Positions 1 to 8,800 are shown, numbered from the stretch's first letter. The stretch is DNA of 64,000 nucleotides from Nostoc sp. TCL26-01 (GCF_013393945.1 NZ_CP040297.1:620001-684000); one strand, 5' to 3'. Made by a program: numbers and translations. Notes: a model not told the origin generated them from the sequence alone.

Positions 1-151
1 ACCAATTACGCGCGGCGGGATCACGTTCAAAAATAATCTGAAAATCACTCAACAATGGCTCTAAAAAAATGCCCATGAGTAAACTTTTCAGCCAGGAGGT
101 GTTTGGAGAATCCTGGAGATTCTCATCGATACTGTCTAAAGACTGTTGCAT
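1..151 (-). CDS. cysE: Serine O-acetyltransferase, N-terminal part (cut by window edge)
   Basis: Translating the minus strand from the ATG at 151 to the window edge gives about 50 residues ending in DFQIIFERDPAARNW. This matches the N-terminal signature of bacterial serine acetyltransferases, which make O-acetylserine for cysteine synthesis. The catalytic hexapeptide-repeat domain lies outside the window. About 30 residues precede the conserved part, longer than in the usual short cyanobacterial form, so translation could instead begin at the internal ATG at 76. An in-frame stop lies upstream of the 151 start. The divergent neighbours are siroheme genes, which fits sulfur assimilation. The family call rests on this short conserved stretch only. 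Confidence 0.65.
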   Translation of the reverse strand, partial: MQQSLDSIDENLQDSPNTSWLKSLLMGIFLEPLLSDFQIIFERDPAARNW

Positions 152-571
152 CGGTACTGTCTGGTTAAAAGAGCCTTGTGCTATTTTTATGCTTATATCA
201 GACTGCTCCAAAGCAGACAGTACATTAATTGCCGATTGGATTTATTGGATTAATTAAGCTTGTACTCAATAGCTACAAACCCCAACCTCACCAAGCTAAA
301 AAATTCTCTTGGGGTGGAGGTACTAGTGTTTTAAATGCAGGGTTCTAGTATTTCTCAGCGCAGGGTTGAGAGTTTTTGTACTCGCTACAAAAAACTTAAT
401 GTGTAAGGCTTTGATACGATTTTGAGAATATGTTTGGCGATATATTAAGCTGTACTCATACACCCCGGATTATCAAGTAGACAGGAATACAACTTTAATT
501 TCTGTATCCCTAGTTACTACATTTATCATATGATTTTGAAACTTAAAAAACCAATTTCTTTATGTTGTTTT
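152..571. other. Intergenic region upstream of cysE
   Basis: This is an AT-rich stretch with no convincing open reading frame on either strand. It should hold the promoter of the leftward cysE gene. I could not pick out a clear promoter or operator. Confidence 0.4.
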
Positions 572-745
572 AGTCATTAGTCAATGGTCAATGGTCAATG
601 GTCAATAGTCATTAGTCAATAGTCAATAGTCAATGGTCAATGGGCAATGGTAATTATTTCACTACTCCCTCACTCATTACTCAGCACTCAGCACTCAGCA
701 CTCAGCACTCCCTCACTCCCTCACTCCCTCACTCCCCACTCCCCC
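572..745. repeat. STRR arrays (heptamer repeats) upstream of sirB
   Basis: Two arrays lie back to back. From 572 to about 650 there are repeats of GGTCAAT, AGTCATT and AGTCAAT. From about 661 to 745 there are repeats of CAGCACT and CCCTCACT. They end directly at the sirB start codon, so no normal ribosome-binding site is visible. Such short tandem repeats are typical of heterocystous cyanobacteria. An open frame runs through the second array into sirB, but the encoded Ser/Leu/Pro/His-rich stretch is repeat translation rather than protein. Confidence 0.85.
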
Positions 746-1459
746 ATGCTATCTGCGTATCTGCTAGTATCTCACGGGAGCCGCGATCGCCGTCCCCAAA
801 TTGCTATGAAACAACTGGCTCATTTAGTAGCTGACAAATTACAAATGCCTCAAAATTTAGTAGGTACAGGATATCTAGAACTCAGTCCTGAACCATTACA
901 TCAGCAGATTAGGCATTTGGCGCAAACGGCTGTAGATTTTGGTTATCATCGTCTGCAAGTTATTCCCCTGTTTTTGCTTCCGGGTGTTCATGTGATGAAT
1001 GACATTCCCCATGAAGTCTCACAAGCACAACAGGCTGTAGGTAAAGATATCTTGATTGAATTACAACCATATCTAGGTAGTCATCCAGGCTTGCAAAAAT
1101 TTTTAGCAGCGCAAATGGCTACGATGAAAGCACAAGCCTGGATTTTACTCGCTCATGGTAGCCGTCGTCCCGGTTCTCAACAGCCGGTGGAAACTATCGC
1201 CGCAAATATTGGTGCAGTGGCTGCTTATTGGTCTGTAGCTCCTAGTTTAGAATCGCGTATAACAGAGTTGGTAGCTACTGGCTACAGAGAAATTGCGATT
1301 TTGCCATACTTCATATTTCCTGGTGGCATCACTGATGCGATCGCTCAGGCAATTGAGGCGCTAAAATTACAATTTCCTGGGGTAAATTTTTACTTAGCTC
1401 AACCCTTGGGAGCCAATGCCGAATTAGCCGATTTGATTGGGGATTTGATTGACACATGA
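746..1459 (+). CDS. sirB: Sirohydrochlorin ferrochelatase (CbiX/SirB type)
   Basis: The product should insert iron into sirohydrochlorin to make siroheme, the cofactor of nitrite and sulfite reductases. The 237-residue protein has two CbiX-like halves. Each begins with a metal-chelatase HGSR motif: LLVSHGSRDRR near residue 9 and LLAHGSRRPGS near residue 137. I chose the ATG at 746 because the protein then starts as MLSAYLLVSHGS, whereas the longer open frame only adds translated STRR. The stop codon overlaps the ATG of cobA (ATGA), so the two genes are translationally coupled. A cobalt-chelatase role cannot be excluded from sequence, but the cobA partner favours siroheme. Confidence 0.85.
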   Translation: MLSAYLLVSHGSRDRRPQIAMKQLAHLVADKLQMPQNLVGTGYLELSPEPLHQQIRHLAQTAVDFGYHRLQVIPLFLLPGVHVMNDIPHEVSQAQQAVGKDILIELQPYLGSHPGLQKFLAAQMATMKAQAWILLAHGSRRPGSQQPVETIAANIGAVAAYWSVAPSLESRITELVATGYREIAILPYFIFPGGITDAIAQAIEALKLQFPGVNFYLAQPLGANAELADLIGDLIDT

Positions 1460-2241
1460 ACCGCACAGACAATCAGGGACAAAAGAATTTGGGTAAAGTT
1501 TATTTGGTGGGTGCGGGGCCGGGAGATCCAGGATTGATGACGCTCAAGGGCAAGAGTATCTTAGAATGTGCTGATGTGGTGATTTATGATGCTCTTGTCA
1601 GTCCAGCGATTTTGGCGATGATTAATCCCCAAGCAGAACAAATCGACGCTGGTAAGCGCATGGGACGACATTCACTATTACAGGAAGCCACAACTCAGCT
1701 ACTCATTGACAAAGCTCAAGATCACGCCATTATCGTCCGGCTCAAAGGTGGTGATCCCTTCATTTTTGGGCGTGGTGGCGAAGAGATGGCTGATTTAGTT
1801 GCCGCAGGTGTTCCCGTGGAGGTTGTGCCGGGGATTACATCGGGTATTGCGGCTCCAGCCTATGCAGGTATACCGTTAACCCATCGGTTGTATAGTTCAT
1901 CCGTAACTTTTGTCACTGGACATGAATCCGCCGGTAAGTATAGACCGAAGGTAAATTGGCAAGCGATCGCTCACGGTTCTGAGACAATTGTGATTTACAT
2001 GGGTATCCACAACTTAGCTTATATTGTAGAACAGTTAAGTCAGGCTGGATTGAGTTTAGCAACGCCCATTGCTTTGGTACGCTGGGGGACACGTCCTGAA
2101 CAGGAAGAATTAATTGGCGAATTAGAGACAATTGTACAACTAGTAGAGAAAACAGGATTTGATGCGCCAGCGATCGCCGTTATTGGTTCAGTCGTGAATC
2201 TACACGAGATTTTATCTGGATATCGTCCAGTAGAGACGTAG
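1456..2241 (+). CDS. cobA: Uroporphyrinogen-III C-methyltransferase (SUMT)
   Basis: The enzyme transfers two methyl groups from SAM to uroporphyrinogen III to give precorrin-2, the entry step to siroheme and cobalamin. The 261-residue protein shows the family motif VYLVGAGPGDPGLMTLKG near residue 15, RLKGGDPFIFGRGGEE near residue 95, and the later VVPGITSGIAAPAYAGIPLTHR segment. Its length is that of a single-domain SUMT without the CysG dehydrogenase/chelatase domain, which fits the separate sirB gene just upstream (4-bp overlap). The dehydrogenase that converts precorrin-2 to sirohydrochlorin is not encoded nearby. Confidence 0.92.
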   Translation: MNRTDNQGQKNLGKVYLVGAGPGDPGLMTLKGKSILECADVVIYDALVSPAILAMINPQAEQIDAGKRMGRHSLLQEATTQLLIDKAQDHAIIVRLKGGDPFIFGRGGEEMADLVAAGVPVEVVPGITSGIAAPAYAGIPLTHRLYSSSVTFVTGHESAGKYRPKVNWQAIAHGSETIVIYMGIHNLAYIVEQLSQAGLSLATPIALVRWGTRPEQEELIGELETIVQLVEKTGFDAPAIAVIGSVVNLHEILSGYRPVET

Positions 2242-2343
2242 GATTAACAGTTATCAGTTATCAGTCAAGATAATTGGGTTTAAGTCCCCCACTATATTAG
2301 TGCAATAGTAGTGGATTGACACAGCTAAAATAGTGCATTGGCC

Positions 2344-2463
2344 GTAGGTTGGGTTAAGCGTAGCGCAACCCAACAGAGATCAGAATGTTGGGTTACGCAA
2401 AGCCTCCAACGCCACTTCACTCAAGTCGGGGAACCCGCCCACGTGAGTGGCTCCCCAACCTAC
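2344..2463. repeat. Dispersed palindromic repeat (GTAGGTTGGG family)
   Basis: The element begins with GTAGGTTGGG and ends with CCCAACCTAC, an exact inverted pair. Inside are further GGGTT/AACCC arms (AGCGTAGCGCAACCCAAC and ATGTTGGGTTACGC). A short related copy lies at 22732-22763, downstream of the glycosyltransferase gene. It has no coding potential. The surrounding 2241-2543 interval otherwise holds CAGTTATCAG-type and TTCTGACTCC-type short repeats. Confidence 0.75.
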
Positions 2464-2543
2464 AATTTTATTGCTTAAACCCGTTTATTCATCTGCCAGT
2501 CGTACAGAATTCATGCTGAATTCTGACTCCTGACTCCTGAATT

Positions 2544-2939
2544 CTATTTAGATAAATAGGCTCTAAATCCTTCAATTGCACTCAGCAAATCTTCAGCACT
2601 AAAGGGTGTAGTAAAATAGGCATCAGCACCTTGTTTTCTCGCCCAAATGCGGTAATTTTCCTGATTGTTAGCACTACAAACTAAAATTGGGATGTGTTGA
2701 TGAGTCGAATGACTTTTGAGAAAACGACACAACTCAAACCCCGTTCTCCCTGGCATCACCACATCTGTAACAATGATATCTGGTTTTGATTCTAAAGTAA
2801 TTTCTAAACCCTCCTTAGCCGTTGTCGCTTTAATAATGTTATAGCCTTGTTCTTCTAAATAACTACTAATTAAATCTAAGTCACTTAAAGAATCTTTAAT
2901 AATCAAAATTGTGCCTGCCCAAGTAATACTCAATCTCAA
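2544..2939 (-). CDS. CheY-like single-domain response regulator, degenerate
   Basis: This receiver domain of about 130 residues keeps the phosphoacceptor aspartate (IIVTDVVMPG) and the overall REC fold pattern. The usual N-terminal acidic pair reads KD (ILIIKDS), and the conserved lysine near the end is a threonine (YFTTPF rather than YxTKPF). No good ATG is in frame. The longest frame starts at TTG 2939, and an ATG at 2946 lies in another frame that stops soon. The gene follows patA after 67 bp in the same direction, as in PilG/PilH-like cassettes. It could be a phosphorylation-impaired regulator or a gene in decay. Confidence 0.7.
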   Translation of the reverse strand: MRLSITWAGTILIIKDSLSDLDLISSYLEEQGYNIIKATTAKEGLEITLESKPDIIVTDVVMPGRTGFELCRFLKSHSTHQHIPILVCSANNQENYRIWARKQGADAYFTTPFSAEDLLSAIEGFRAYLSK

Positions 2940-3006
2940 GCTCCATTAAAATTAGTTTTTACTGTTAAAACATTAGCCAATCATCAAACATCTACACACA
3001 AAAATA

Positions 3007-4152
3007 TTAAACAATATGTTTAAAAATTACTTTTAGTAAATCTCCTTGCGTAAAAGGTTTGGTTAAATGACCAGAGGCTCTGACCATCTTAGCTCTAGCT
3101 TTATCAATTAGACTAGCTTTTGCCGATACCATAATCACAGGTGTATTTTTAAAAAGAGAATGTTGACGTAATAAAGAACATAACTCATAACCATCTAAAT
3201 GAGGTAGATCAACATCTAATAAAATTATGTCTGGCTTAGTGTGAAGTATTTCCATGAGAGCTTTTAAAGGATCGGTAACACCGATAACCGCAAATACTTG
3301 CTCATCTAAAAAGTTTTTTATCGTATTTAAGACAATAGGATTATCATCAATACAAAATATTGTATAAAGTTTTTTCTCGGTAGATGGTTGAGAAGTCTGT
3401 TGATAGCTAGGACTGCTGTTATTAGACTGATATACATAGCGTTTTGCGTATTCTCCAGCTTTACGATTATTAATTGTTGGTAGTCTTGGTTCAGTTTTAG
3501 GTTGAGTATCTGGATAGGGCTGGCGTGTAAATGTTGCACCAGAACGAGTATTAACTTGTGATTGATAATTTTCTATATAAGGTGAGGATTCTTGATGATC
3601 TGCTTCTTGTGGAAACTCTTCCTGAACACGTCCAGGTTGTTGACATTGTTCTACTAATAATCGCAAGTTTAAGTAACAAAATTTGGGTAAATCATCTAAA
3701 AAACTTTCAGGAATAAATTCGTAACTTCCTTCTTCTAACATGAGAAATGTTTCTAAGACTTCTAATGCTAGCTTTTCTATCAGCATCGCTGCTTGTGACG
3801 GACTAATGTATCTCTGGTTGACTAACCAACAAATAGCTAAATAATCTGGATTGGGGATTGCTTGGCTATCAATTCCATTTTCAAAAATCACTCGTAGCTG
3901 CTCATTAATTTCTCTGGGGAGTGTGGCAATTTGTTGGCTTAAATTTTGCAAATGTCTGTAAAGCGGCTCAAACATTCTCTCTGAATAACAAGCATAAATC
4001 AGCTTGCCTTCTTCTACATACAATGACCAAGTGCCTGTAGTACTAAATACTTGCAAGCAACCAGTAATTGTCTTACCAGTAATTTTTTTTAATAGAGATA
4101 GTGGTTGTAATTTTTGAAAAAATCTATATCTATTAATAGGAAGGGTTTTCAT
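3007..4152 (-). CDS. patA: PatA-type heterocyst pattern regulator (PATAN + receiver)
   Basis: The 381-residue protein has an N-terminal PATAN/DUF4388-type region (about residues 1-170, including GCLQVFSTTGTWSLYVEEGKL and KLIYACYSERMFEPLYRHL), a Gln/Ser-rich linker and a complete C-terminal receiver domain (about 265-380: FCIDDNP, ILLDVDLPHLDGYEL, LTKPF). Length and architecture match PatA of Anabaena sp. PCC 7120, where loss of the gene restricts heterocysts to filament ends. From memory, patA of that strain also lies shortly upstream of the pec cluster, as here, which favours orthology over one of the many PatA-like paralogs. It is followed by a single-domain receiver gene. Confidence 0.8.
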   Translation of the reverse strand: MKTLPINRYRFFQKLQPLSLLKKITGKTITGCLQVFSTTGTWSLYVEEGKLIYACYSERMFEPLYRHLQNLSQQIATLPREINEQLRVIFENGIDSQAIPNPDYLAICWLVNQRYISPSQAAMLIEKLALEVLETFLMLEEGSYEFIPESFLDDLPKFCYLNLRLLVEQCQQPGRVQEEFPQEADHQESSPYIENYQSQVNTRSGATFTRQPYPDTQPKTEPRLPTINNRKAGEYAKRYVYQSNNSSPSYQQTSQPSTEKKLYTIFCIDDNPIVLNTIKNFLDEQVFAVIGVTDPLKALMEILHTKPDIILLDVDLPHLDGYELCSLLRQHSLFKNTPVIMVSAKASLIDKARAKMVRASGHLTKPFTQGDLLKVIFKHIV

Positions 4153-4757
4153 AATTTTGGTTTTGTGATTTAAAAAATATATTTTTGTAAATTTAGCAAT
4201 CTAGATTTGAGTCAATAAACTAATTACTGACTCGTGGGAATTTTTTATGCAGCTCATGCTAAAAAGCAAAATAGTGCCAGTGATTACTAGGAAACAGTCT
4301 GCCAAAAATGAGTTTGGCTTTCTGTATCTTTGATTAATCTTGCTAGTCTAACAATACAGCAAGTACTCAATATAGGTATATTGGCTCAAACCCATCAGTA
4401 TTAAATATTATAGATTTACGCTTATTACTTAGAGAAAAATCAAGTCTGAATCAGGATAAGGAAAAAATAAGTGCAAACACTAGTAATACTTAAGACTATT
4501 GAATACTGGCTATATCTGACTTAAATTTGCATCTGAGAAACTGAGATTTATCAAACAGAATTCAGGAGTCAGTCGTCAGAATTCAGGATGAATTTTTCAG
4601 CAGTATGGTGCGCCCTCAAAATCGTTGCTTTTGTCTAGCACTAAAGACTTGAATAAATTCCAGGTTAATCTAATTTCTCTGGAAGAATAAAAATAATGTG
4701 TAAATTTTATGATTAATTTTTAAAGAAAAGATGAATCAGATTGTGTCCTGACGCAAC
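4153..4757. other. Intergenic region upstream of patA
   Basis: About 600 bp without a convincing gene. It should contain the patA promoter on the minus strand. Near 4557-4595 there is an imperfect repeat of the GAATTCAGGAGTCAG type, also seen near 2517, 8765 and 38860. I saw no NtcA-like GTA-N8-TAC site by eye. Confidence 0.4.
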
Positions 4758-5579
4758 TTATAGTGTATCTGGATCTACACCGAGCGATCGCAATCTTTGG
4801 GCTAGTAGTTCCGCCCGTAAGTGTTCTTGTTCCGCCCGTTCCTCTGGAGTGGGAATCCAGTTACCTGTAGCATCATACCAACGTAGCCACAAACCCTCTA
4901 TTTGCTGATAGCGCCCCTGCCAAACTCCCAAACCCAATTGCAATTCCTCAAACCAAAACTTCTGTTCTGGAACATCTACTGCTTGATATTGTGTTGCTGT
5001 TAATTGGAACACGCGCAACTGATTTTGATAGCGGTCAAATACGATGTAGTAAGGAATGCGTAAGTTTTGTTCATATACTTGCCATTTTGTCGGGGGCTTT
5101 TTAGCATCTCTTAAGGTTTGCCCCAAATCTTCGGCTTCTGTACCCGGTGAGAGTAATTCTACTACGAGGAATGGCGCTATGCCCTCTTGCCAAACAACAT
5201 AACTGAGGCGCATTTGTTGTTGTTGTTGAGCGCGGGCTACACCTAAGACTAAAAACCAGTCTGGTCTTTTTTGCCACAACCGATTGCGAGCATCATAATA
5301 TAAGTTTAAATCTGTGCCAATGAACATTTCCTCAGTGGGATAACTTGGGGGTTGGCAAGTTTCCCGCAATAGTTGAGGTTGAAAGTCGTGGAATTCGTCT
5401 GGCAAACCTGGTTCCTCTGGATCTTCACTAGGAAGATCATACATGGTAGGCATGGTTTCCCACGGTGGACGGGGATGAACTTGCTCAGGTGTATCTTGGT
5501 CTTGTGGATCTTCGCTAGGCAAATCATACATTGTGGGCATGACTTCGCTAGGGGGAAGTGGTGGGTCAGTTTGGTACAT
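4758..5579 (-). CDS. Uma2 family (DUF820) putative endonuclease-like protein
   Basis: The 273-residue protein carries a C-terminal Uma2/DUF820 domain (about 75-240). This PD-(D/E)XK nuclease-fold family is hugely expanded in cyanobacteria and its cellular role is poorly known. Visible family features are the KRPDW acidic motif, FLVVELLSPGTE with the glutamate, and RIPYYIVFDRYQNQLRVFQL. Before the domain is a tandem duplication: MPTMYDLPSEDP occurs twice about 30 residues apart, each preceded by a proline-rich stretch. The C-terminus (PEERAEQEHLRAELLAQRLRSLG) is charged and probably helical, as in many members. The gene stands alone between patA and the divergent pseudouridine synthase gene. 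Confidence 0.8.
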   Translation of the reverse strand: MYQTDPPLPPSEVMPTMYDLPSEDPQDQDTPEQVHPRPPWETMPTMYDLPSEDPEEPGLPDEFHDFQPQLLRETCQPPSYPTEEMFIGTDLNLYYDARNRLWQKRPDWFLVLGVARAQQQQQMRLSYVVWQEGIAPFLVVELLSPGTEAEDLGQTLRDAKKPPTKWQVYEQNLRIPYYIVFDRYQNQLRVFQLTATQYQAVDVPEQKFWFEELQLGLGVWQGRYQQIEGLWLRWYDATGNWIPTPEERAEQEHLRAELLAQRLRSLGVDPDTL

Positions 5580-5779
5580 AGCAGTCTTGATGGCTGGGAG
5601 TATCTCTTTTATTTTAGAGTGCCGACTGGAGAAGTACTTAATAATTCGTAATTCGTAATTCGTAATTAGTAATTAATAAATCCAGATTGTGTGTAGTTTT
5701 CAGAGTTTTAATCTGTTGCCAAGTTTTTGAGAATTGATATAAGTCTGAATTCGTTAGAATTAACTATGCTACTTGTGCA

Positions 5780-6745
5780 ATGGGGCTTACGGCAATTTTG
5801 AACGAATTTTTTTTACAAGTTGAGGATAATAGTGAACGCATCGACCGTTACCTAGCTGAAGAGTTACCAGATTTTTCTCGTTCTCGAATTCAGCAGCTAA
5901 TTGAACAGGGTCAAGTTCAGGTTAACGGCAAAGTCTGTACATCGAAAAAGATAAATCTGAAAGTAGGCGATCGCATTACTTTAGCAATTCCCGAAGTACA
6001 ACCGCTAGCACTGCAAGCAGAAGCTATTCCCCTCGATATTCTCTACGAAGATGATCAGCTGTTGATTCTCAATAAACCAGCAGGTTTGGTGGTTCATCCT
6101 GCACCCGGACATCCTGATGGTACATTGGTCAATGCTTTGCTAGCACATTGTCCCCATCTCCCTGGTATTGGTGGTGTACAAAGGCCAGGAATTGTCCATC
6201 GTCTAGATAAAGATACCACAGGAGCAATTGCGATCGCTAAAACCGATCTTGCTTATCAACACCTGCAAGCACAACTGCAAGCCAAAACCGCACGCCGAGA
6301 ATATTTAGGTGTAGTTTATGGTGCGCCAAAAACTCCCACTGGTATAGTAGATTTACCTATTGGTCGCCATCCCCAAGACCGCAAGAAAATGGCGATTGTC
6401 CCCATAGAACAAGGCGGTAGGTCAGCCATCACTCATTGGCAAGTGCAAGAACGTCTTGGTAATTATACATTGATGCACTTCCAACTGGAAACTGGACGCA
6501 CTCATCAAATCCGTGTCCACAGTACTAAGATTGGTCATCCCATTGTCGGTGATCGCCTTTACGGTTCTGGTCATTCTGTGGGAGTTAATTTACCTGGTCA
6601 AGCACTCCACGCTTGGAAACTACAATTGCAGCATCCCGTATCTGAAGAAGAGATTGCTGTCACAGCACCCATTCCCCAAACATTCACAACCCTGTTGGAG
6701 GTTCTCCGCCGACGAGGTGCTATGTCTTCTGAGAAAAAAACGTAA
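5780..6745 (+). CDS. RluA/RluD family 23S rRNA pseudouridine synthase
   Basis: The 321-residue protein has an N-terminal S4 RNA-binding domain (about 18-75, RIDRYLAEELPDFSRSRIQQL and VQVNGK) followed by the pseudouridine synthase domain. The catalytic aspartate lies in the canonical HRLDKDTTG motif near residue 143. LETGRTHQIRVH near 240 and GDRLYG near 257 are also conserved. Size and S4 domain point to RluD-like enzymes that modify helix 69 of 23S rRNA, but the exact uridine target cannot be read from sequence. The start at 5780 puts the S4 domain at the usual distance. The gene is monocistronic, with a 670-bp gap before pecB. Confidence 0.9.
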   Translation: MGLTAILNEFFLQVEDNSERIDRYLAEELPDFSRSRIQQLIEQGQVQVNGKVCTSKKINLKVGDRITLAIPEVQPLALQAEAIPLDILYEDDQLLILNKPAGLVVHPAPGHPDGTLVNALLAHCPHLPGIGGVQRPGIVHRLDKDTTGAIAIAKTDLAYQHLQAQLQAKTARREYLGVVYGAPKTPTGIVDLPIGRHPQDRKKMAIVPIEQGGRSAITHWQVQERLGNYTLMHFQLETGRTHQIRVHSTKIGHPIVGDRLYGSGHSVGVNLPGQALHAWKLQLQHPVSEEEIAVTAPIPQTFTTLLEVLRRRGAMSSEKKT

Positions 6746-7415
6746 AAAATTTTCTGAGTTTTTGTCACTCAACTTTACAAATCAATACATATAGATTTTT
6801 CATAATATTTGCAGTAAGAAGCAGTGATAGTCGATGAGAACAAGATATATGGGTACTTGTGAACTCATCAAGAATTATTGTCTACCTTGACTTTTACTCG
6901 GAAAACAATTTTTTTTTAGCCAATAAAAATTGTTTTTTGTGATATAAGATACAATATTTATTGATAAGTCTTTTCAATAAGAGCATATCTATAGGTCTTG
7001 CCATCAATATTAGATGTTATATAAGCTTTATTTGCTACCAATATAAAAATTAGCTGAGAGACTTTATTAAGTTGCGTAAACATAATTGTACTATTCTTAA
7101 GCTATTTAGATAGAAATTGACTGAAACATTGATTAAATAAAGACTTTCGAGAAAATCTGTGTGGATTAACACTATCTTACAAAACTTAATAAGAAATTCA
7201 CTCAAGGCATATATAAAATACGAACTAAGGTTTTACAAGCAATTAAAAATACCAAAACAAATTGCTGTTTTTAAAATAAAAAATCGCACTAATGTGTGCT
7301 TATTTCCAATCTTAATTGGAAACAGATGTAGTTTTAAATTACAGCTTTTTGTCTTCCATTATTGATTGCCATCAACCTCATAAATATTGCAATAACCTTT
7401 AGTGAGGAACAGAAA
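6746..7415 (+). promoter_or_regulatory. Long AT-rich leader and promoter region of the pec operon
   Basis: About 670 bp of strongly AT-rich sequence separates the pseudouridine synthase stop from the pecB start. The short open frames in it have no Shine-Dalgarno sequence and no recognisable product. The space is enough for a long 5' leader, as is common for phycobilisome operons. A GAGGAA ribosome-binding site lies at about 7404-7409, six bases before the pecB ATG. No promoter could be assigned with confidence. Confidence 0.5.
7303..7322 (+). promoter_or_regulatory. Perfect 8-bp hairpin in the pec leader
   Basis: TTTCCAAT, a 4-base loop CTTA, then ATTGGAAA form a perfect stem about 95 bp before pecB. 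It is not followed by a T-run, so it is unlikely to be a terminator. It may stabilise the mRNA or serve as a protein-binding inverted repeat. Confidence 0.45.
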
Positions 7416-7934
7416 ATGCTTGACGCTTTTTCCAAAGTAGTTGAACAAGCAGATAGAAAAGGTACATATCTAAGTGGTGATGAAATCAATGGATTATCAG
7501 CATTAGTCGCTGATAGCAATAAGCGCTTAGATATCGTTAACAGACTTACTAGCAATGCTTCCTCTATTGTGGCTAATGCTTATCGTGGATTAGTTGCTGA
7601 ACGCCCACAAATTTTTAATGCTGGCGGTGCTTGTTTCCATAACCGTAACCAAGCTGCTTGTCTGCGTGATTTAGGATTTATCCTACGCTATGTTACCTAT
7701 TCTGTATTAGCTGGTGATACTAGTGCAATGGACGATCGCTGCTTAAATGGTCTAAGAGAAACATATCAAGCGCTTGGTACTCCTGGTGATGCGGTAGCTT
7801 CTGGAATTCAAAAAATGAAAGATGCCGCAGTAGCGATCGCTAACGATTCTAATGGTATTACCAAAGGTGATTGTAGTCAGTTAATTTCTGAATTAGCTAG
7901 CTATTTTGATCGCGCTGCTTCTGCAGTTGTTTAA
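7416..7934 (+). CDS. pecB: Phycoerythrocyanin beta subunit
   Basis: This 172-residue light-harvesting protein of phycobilisome rods pairs with PecA. Chromophore-binding cysteines are visible at residue 82 ([10 protein letters not shown]) and residue 153 ([10 protein letters not shown]), the positions usually numbered 84 and 155. [13 protein letters not shown] at the start and GGACFHNRN near residue 70 separate it from phycocyanin CpcB, and the asparagine methylated in CpcB appears to be an alanine here. I chose ATG 7416 over the longer frame from 7362 because it has GAGGAA six bases upstream and gives the family's exact N-terminus. It is the first gene of the pec operon, and pecA follows after 72 bp. 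Confidence 0.93.
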   Translation: MLDAFSKVVEQADRKGTYLSGDEINGLSALVADSNKRLDIVNRLTSNASSIVANAYRGLVAERPQIFNAGGACFHNRNQAACLRDLGFILRYVTYSVLAGDTSAMDDRCLNGLRETYQALGTPGDAVASGIQKMKDAAVAIANDSNGITKGDCSQLISELASYFDRAASAVV

Positions 7935-8006
7935 TAAATATTGCTGTCTAATTTTTTCCACTGACTGTTAACAATTCATTCATAAATCCAGGAGATTAGG
8001 ATCATC

Positions 8007-8495
8007 ATGAAAACACCTTTGACTGAAGCAATTTCTGCTGCTGATCTGCGTGGTTCTTACCTCAGCAACACTGAAATGCAAGCGGTTTTTGGTCGTTTCA
8101 ACCGCGCTCGCGCTGGTTTAGAAGCTGCTAAAGCTTTCTCTAATAATGGTAAAAAATGGGCAGAAGCAGCAGCAAATCATGTATATCAAAAGTTCCCCTA
8201 CACCACTCAAATGAGTGGCCCTCAATACGCTTCCACCTCAGAAGGCAAAGCTAAATGTGTACGAGATATTGATCACTATCTCCGCACTATTAGCTACTGC
8301 TGTGTAGTTGGTGGTACTGGGCCTTTAGATGAATATGTAGTTGCTGGCTTGAGTGAACTTAACAGCGCTCTTGGTTTATCTCCTAGCTGGTATGTTGCTG
8401 CACTAGAATTTGTCCGTGACAATCATGGTTTAAGCGGTGATGTTGGTGGTGAAGCTAATATCTACCTCAACTATGCAATTAACGCTTTAAGCTAA
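8007..8495 (+). CDS. pecA: Phycoerythrocyanin alpha subunit
   Basis: The 162-residue protein begins [20 protein letters not shown]. It keeps the chromophore cysteine at residue 84 ([14 protein letters not shown]) and the ISYCC motif nearby, both typical of PecA. In characterised strains this cysteine carries phycoviolobilin, attached and isomerised from phycocyanobilin by the PecE/PecF pair. A GGAGATTAGG ribosome-binding site lies about 10 bases before the ATG. Because pecF is absent from this operon, the bilin actually carried here is open to question. Confidence 0.93.
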   Translation: MKTPLTEAISAADLRGSYLSNTEMQAVFGRFNRARAGLEAAKAFSNNGKKWAEAAANHVYQKFPYTTQMSGPQYASTSEGKAKCVRDIDHYLRTISYCCVVGGTGPLDEYVVAGLSELNSALGLSPSWYVAALEFVRDNHGLSGDVGGEANIYLNYAINALS

Positions 8496-8506
8496 GACAA
8501 AAATCA

Positions 8507-8646
8507 TGGGTCTTTGGCAATAGATAATTGCTCAATTAATAGATAAACAAAATTTCATCTTCAAGCCTTCAATACTAGTCAGAAGATTTGGATTAATTGT
8601 GGTTTATCTACTTTAGTTGTAGCATTTTTCTACTACCGAAGACCCA
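8507..8646 (+). promoter_or_regulatory. Long-range inverted repeat between pecA and pecC
   Basis: TGGGTCTTTGG (8507-8517) can pair with CCGAAGACCCA (8636-8646), with one G-U pair among 11. The arms are about 118 bases apart and begin 11 bases after the pecA stop. In the transcript they could close a large stem-loop that protects or separates a pecBA segment from pecCE. There is no run of T at the end, so a simple intrinsic terminator is unlikely. Confidence 0.45.
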
Positions 8647-8655
8647 AATTTATTA

Positions 8656-8800
8656 AGTAGTCATTAGTCATTGGTCATTAGTCATTAGTCATTAGTCATT
8701 AGTCATTAGTTTTTTGAGTAGAAAGTTTACTCACTGAGCTAAGGACTAATTTAAATTACATTGATTCTGACTCCTGTATTCTGACTTCTGAATTCTTCTT
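8656..8800. repeat. STRR array and TTCTGACT repeats inside the pec operon
   Basis: From about 8656 to 8709 AGTCATT-type heptamers repeat seven or eight times. From 8762 to 8800 there are TTCTGACTCCTG-type repeats. They occupy most of the pecA-pecC gap. The pecC ribosome-binding site (AAGGAG) lies beyond them. Confidence 0.8.

Noticed and set aside
572..745. CRISPR-like repeated sequence
   Set aside because: The units are 7-8 bp, directly tandem and without unique spacers, so these are STRR arrays. The same holds for 18624-18806, 33222-33312, 34630-34688 and 52768-52990.
7159..7365. Short open frame in the pec leader
   Set aside because: Very AT-rich composition, no ribosome-binding site, and a protein made mostly of Ile, Lys, Asn and Leu. 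It looks like chance open frame in AT-rich DNA.
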